Shown: piece by piece, positions 6,583 through 8,156 of the stretch
How positions within the stretch are numbered: position 1 is the stretch's first letter
Layout of the letters: each line of letters begins with the position of its first letter
Assembly: GCA_947632425.1 (NCBI GenBank)
Contig: CANRPG010000077.1
Location: 1-8,156 of the forward strand
Length of the DNA: 8,156 bases
Reading direction: 5' to 3'
Source: an uncultured Clostridia bacterium
Lineage (GTDB): Bacteria > Bacillota > Clostridia > Oscillospirales > Ruminococcaceae
Made by a program: the position numbers and the translations under genes
The notes under the pieces: generated by a model
The model's database searches: none
What the model was told of the DNA's origin: nothing
The model's input: only the letters and a program-made list of their open reading frames with translations

Positions 6583-7560
6583 TTATATATTAGCATCAAC
6601 GAGCCGTATAATGTATTCCTCCAGCTCGCTGTCTGTCAATCCGCCGAAAACATCACTATGAATAGACCTCAGAGTAGCATACAGTCTTGACGGTCGCTGC
6701 GTTTCGCTTTCGGAAGTTTCTTCTTCGCTGTCTTCTTCCGGCGTTTCTGATAAACGTCTGTTGATCTCGTCCTCAAGTTCGCTTATGGTATCCATGCTGA
6801 ACATGAAATCAGCTGCCTTCATTTCTTCCAAAGCGCTGATGCGCTGCCCGGAAAGCTTTTTGTGATAGTATTGCAGCCATTCGCCTATTACTTCCTGCTG
6901 TTCTTTTGTAAAAACGCCATATACGCGCTCATACTTGCCGAACGGCAGCATACCTTCGTCCACTGCCTGAATAAGTGTCTGCGGCAGTTTAAGAAGACCC
7001 ACATATCTGTATATGCTCCTTGTAGAGGTGTTAAACCTTTCCGCAATAAACTGGGTGGTTTCATCGCTGTCGCCACGGTGTTCCAGATACCCCTGATACA
7101 AGTTTGCCAGCTCAGAGGGAGCAAGAGTATCATAGTGGCGGTGTATGTTTGACTGGCAAACCTTATCGTATGCCTGCACATCTGTCATTTCCTGCACAAT
7201 GCACGGTACGCTGTTCCAGTCCAGATTAGATGCAGCGGCAAAGCGAGTGTTCCCGACTATAACTTCATATTCGTACTGCTCATCGTTGTGCAGCTCTCTG
7301 ACTACCAGCGGCTGCAACATACCGTTGTCCTGAAGACTAAGCATCAAAGCTTTGACTTTCTTGGGGTTTACATAGTACGGCTGCGATCTTCCTTTTGGTG
7401 TTCTGTACATTCGTATTACGTCCGTGCTGATCTGCTGTATCTTCTGCTGAGAACCCCAAAGGTTCTCATATTCACTCACCATTATATTTGATATGTCAGA
7501 GCTGTCGAGAAGCTGCTGTTCTTCCTCCAGCCTTTCGTTTCTTCTTGATGTAAGATCCAT
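6583..7560 (-). CDS. ParB/RepB/Spo0J-like DNA-binding protein
   Basis: A protein of 325 residues from ATG 7560, with AGGAGG (7569-7574) 8 nt upstream, overlapping the stop codon of the preceding gene. Residues 42-142 match the ParB N-terminal nucleotide-binding domain: ALMLSLQDNGMLQPLVVRE (71-89), YEVIVGNTRFAAA (98-110), VPCIVQEMTD, and QSNIHR (136-141). Residues 168-205 fit the helix-turn-helix part (FIAERFNTSTRSIYRYVGLL, then LPQTLIQAVDEG). A strongly acidic linker (271-288) leads to a short C-terminal segment, possibly for dimerisation. ParB proteins bind parS-type palindromes and spread as CTP-dependent clamps; mobile-element members may act in partition or as regulators. Here the usual GERR of the nucleotide pocket is GNTR, so CTP use is uncertain. 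No ParA partner is seen in the window. Confidence 0.9.
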   Translation of the reverse strand: MDLTSRRNERLEEEQQLLDSSDISNIMVSEYENLWGSQQKIQQISTDVIRMYRTPKGRSQPYYVNPKKVKALMLSLQDNGMLQPLVVRELHNDEQYEYEVIVGNTRFAAASNLDWNSVPCIVQEMTDVQAYDKVCQSNIHRHYDTLAPSELANLYQGYLEHRGDSDETTQFIAERFNTSTRSIYRYVGLLKLPQTLIQAVDEGMLPFGKYERVYGVFTKEQQEVIGEWLQYYHKKLSGQRISALEEMKAADFMFSMDTISELEDEINRRLSETPEEDSEEETSESETQRPSRLYATLRSIHSDVFGGLTDSELEEYIIRLVDANI

Positions 7561-7572
7561 TTCATTTTCCTC

Positions 7573-7932
7573 CTAATAATCAAATCTTATCTTTATAGCC
7601 TGCCAGTAAAACGGAGCATATACACTACAGAATATTTCTTCCGGGGTATAACTCTTGTCGGGAACACCGCTTTCATAGCAATACCCATTCCACAAATTGA
7701 ACGCCAGTCGCGTGGTCTTGGCAGAAGTGCTCGTCTGCCAGCCCTGTTCCAAAGCCTCGGGTATAATGCCATCGTTTTCAAAGTCAAAAACATCAAGGTA
7801 ATGCTTGCGCAGCTCTGAGTCGAGAGCGAGCAGATAAGCCATAGCAAGGTGATAGCGATCTTGCTTTTTCATGCGATCGCAAAGCGTATTGTATAATATT
7901 TCGTGTCTGTCGTCTAAAAAGTTAATATTCAT
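7573..7932 (-). CDS. DUF6075-like small protein
   Basis: A protein of 119 residues from ATG 7932, with GGAGG (7941-7945) 8 nt upstream. An in-frame TTG at 7947 lies over that site and is rejected. It opens MNINFLDDRHEILYNT and contains EALEQGWQTSTSAKTTRLAF (59-78) followed by NLWNGY, then YTPEEIF and YAPFYWQAIKIRF at the end. From memory this pattern fits the DUF6075 family of Clostridia, often found on mobile elements, with no known activity. The family number should be checked. The protein is soluble, with no signal peptide. The gap to the ParB-like start is 12 nt, so the two are almost certainly co-transcribed and the ribosome site of the second overlaps the stop of the first. Confidence 0.82.
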   Translation of the reverse strand: MNINFLDDRHEILYNTLCDRMKKQDRYHLAMAYLLALDSELRKHYLDVFDFENDGIIPEALEQGWQTSTSAKTTRLAFNLWNGYCYESGVPDKSYTPEEIFCSVYAPFYWQAIKIRFDY

Positions 7933-7950
7933 TTTTACTTCCTCCAATAA

Positions 7951-7980
7951 AAAAAGACTTCTTAAAAAAGAAGCCTTTTG
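7951..7980 (-). terminator. Terminator-like hairpin just before the DUF6075-like ribosome site
   Basis: Arms 7952-7963 and 7968-7979 pair over 12 positions with one A-C mismatch, around an AAAA loop (plus strand). On the minus strand the stem is followed by about seven T residues and, only a few bases later, by GGAGG of the next gene. It ends the gene whose stop is at 8026. No room remains for a promoter after it, so the downstream cluster must rely on read-through, on a promoter hidden in 7980-8025, or on regulated termination. Confidence 0.75.
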
Positions 7981-8025
7981 TGTTTTGTATAATTTATCTT
8001 TTTCGTTTTGTACTGCATTATCGTA

Positions 8026-8156
8026 TTACTGTTTCTTTCGTCTGTTTTGCGGCAGCCTTTCATCATCTTCCGCAAAATCATGGAACGGAGGATATTCGCG
8101 GTGACCGTCGGGGTACAAAATATACGGCTGCATAAGTTCTCTGTCAAATTCACAGG
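8026..8156 (-). CDS. C-terminal end of an unidentified protein (partial)
   Basis: The frame entering from the right edge encodes 42 residues and stops with TAA at 8026-8028. The tail has a balanced composition, with PYILYPDGHREYPPFHDF followed by an acidic and then a basic end (AEDDERLPQNRRKKQ), which looks like a genuine protein terminus. It stops about 46 bp before the terminator hairpin, as expected. The alternative frame (8153 down to 7962) would run into the hairpin and has a less protein-like composition. The family cannot be told from this fragment. A basic Arg/Lys-rich end might suit a nucleic-acid-binding protein, but that is only a guess. Confidence 0.6.
   Translation of the reverse strand, partial: CEFDRELMQPYILYPDGHREYPPFHDFAEDDERLPQNRRKKQ

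Noticed and set aside
6573..6599. ATG 6599 as start of the 90-aa gene
   Set aside because: It would lie inside the ParB-like gene without a ribosome site. ATG 6572 has AAGGGGG at proper distance.
7985..7997. TATAAT on the plus strand near 7988
   Set aside because: There is no suitable -35 box and no plus-strand gene downstream.
7962..8153. 63-codon minus-strand frame at the right edge
   Set aside because: It would run through the terminator hairpin and has an atypical basic/Met-rich composition. The frame ending at 8026 is more protein-like and stops before the hairpin.

Overview
All genes that can be supported lie on the minus strand. The window looks like accessory DNA of a gut-type Bacillota (class Clostridia, perhaps Ruminococcus or a relative). 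This is inferred from AGGAGG-type ribosome binding sites, a sigma-A promoter, a Thr-rich linker on a lipoprotein, and a thioester/SpaA-type surface adhesin. The mix of a ParB-like protein, a small DUF-type protein and a giant surface adhesin is typical of integrative conjugative elements or other mobile islands of Clostridia. No integrase, relaxase or transfer gene is visible, so that placement is an inference.

Read in the direction of transcription (right to left), the layout is as follows. (1) The C-terminal end of an unidentified protein enters at the right edge and stops at 8026. (2) An intrinsic terminator-like hairpin sits directly before the ribosome binding site of the next gene. (3) A tight four-gene cluster follows: a DUF6075-like protein, a ParB/Spo0J-like DNA-binding protein, a 90-residue unknown protein, and a previously easy-to-miss 29-residue membrane peptide that overlaps its predecessor by ATGA. 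(4) A strong promoter (TTGACT, 17 nt, TATAAT) is followed, inside the transcribed leader, by a perfect 20-bp palindrome whose core resembles a chromosomal parS site. (5) A CAP-domain lipoprotein with a Thr-rich stalk ends in a clear terminator. (6) A very large cell-surface adhesin begins with a GTG at 4944 and runs off the left edge after 1648 codons.

The adhesin has a signal peptide, a Cys-Gln thioester domain, about three divergent CnaB-like domains, then ten complete and one partial SpaA/CnaB units. Nine of the unit-to-unit intervals are exactly 267 bp. The units keep the Lys, Glu and Asp positions of the self-crosslinking CnaB2 domain of FbaB. Some neighbouring copies are almost identical in DNA, so the array is probably still expanding and contracting. 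The surface genes (CAP lipoprotein and adhesin) suggest contact with host, mucus or recipient cells. The ParB-like cluster suggests DNA maintenance or regulation. The parS-like palindrome in front of the CAP gene is the most direct sequence hint that the two halves may be linked. There are no convincing plus-strand genes, no RNA genes and no CRISPR array.
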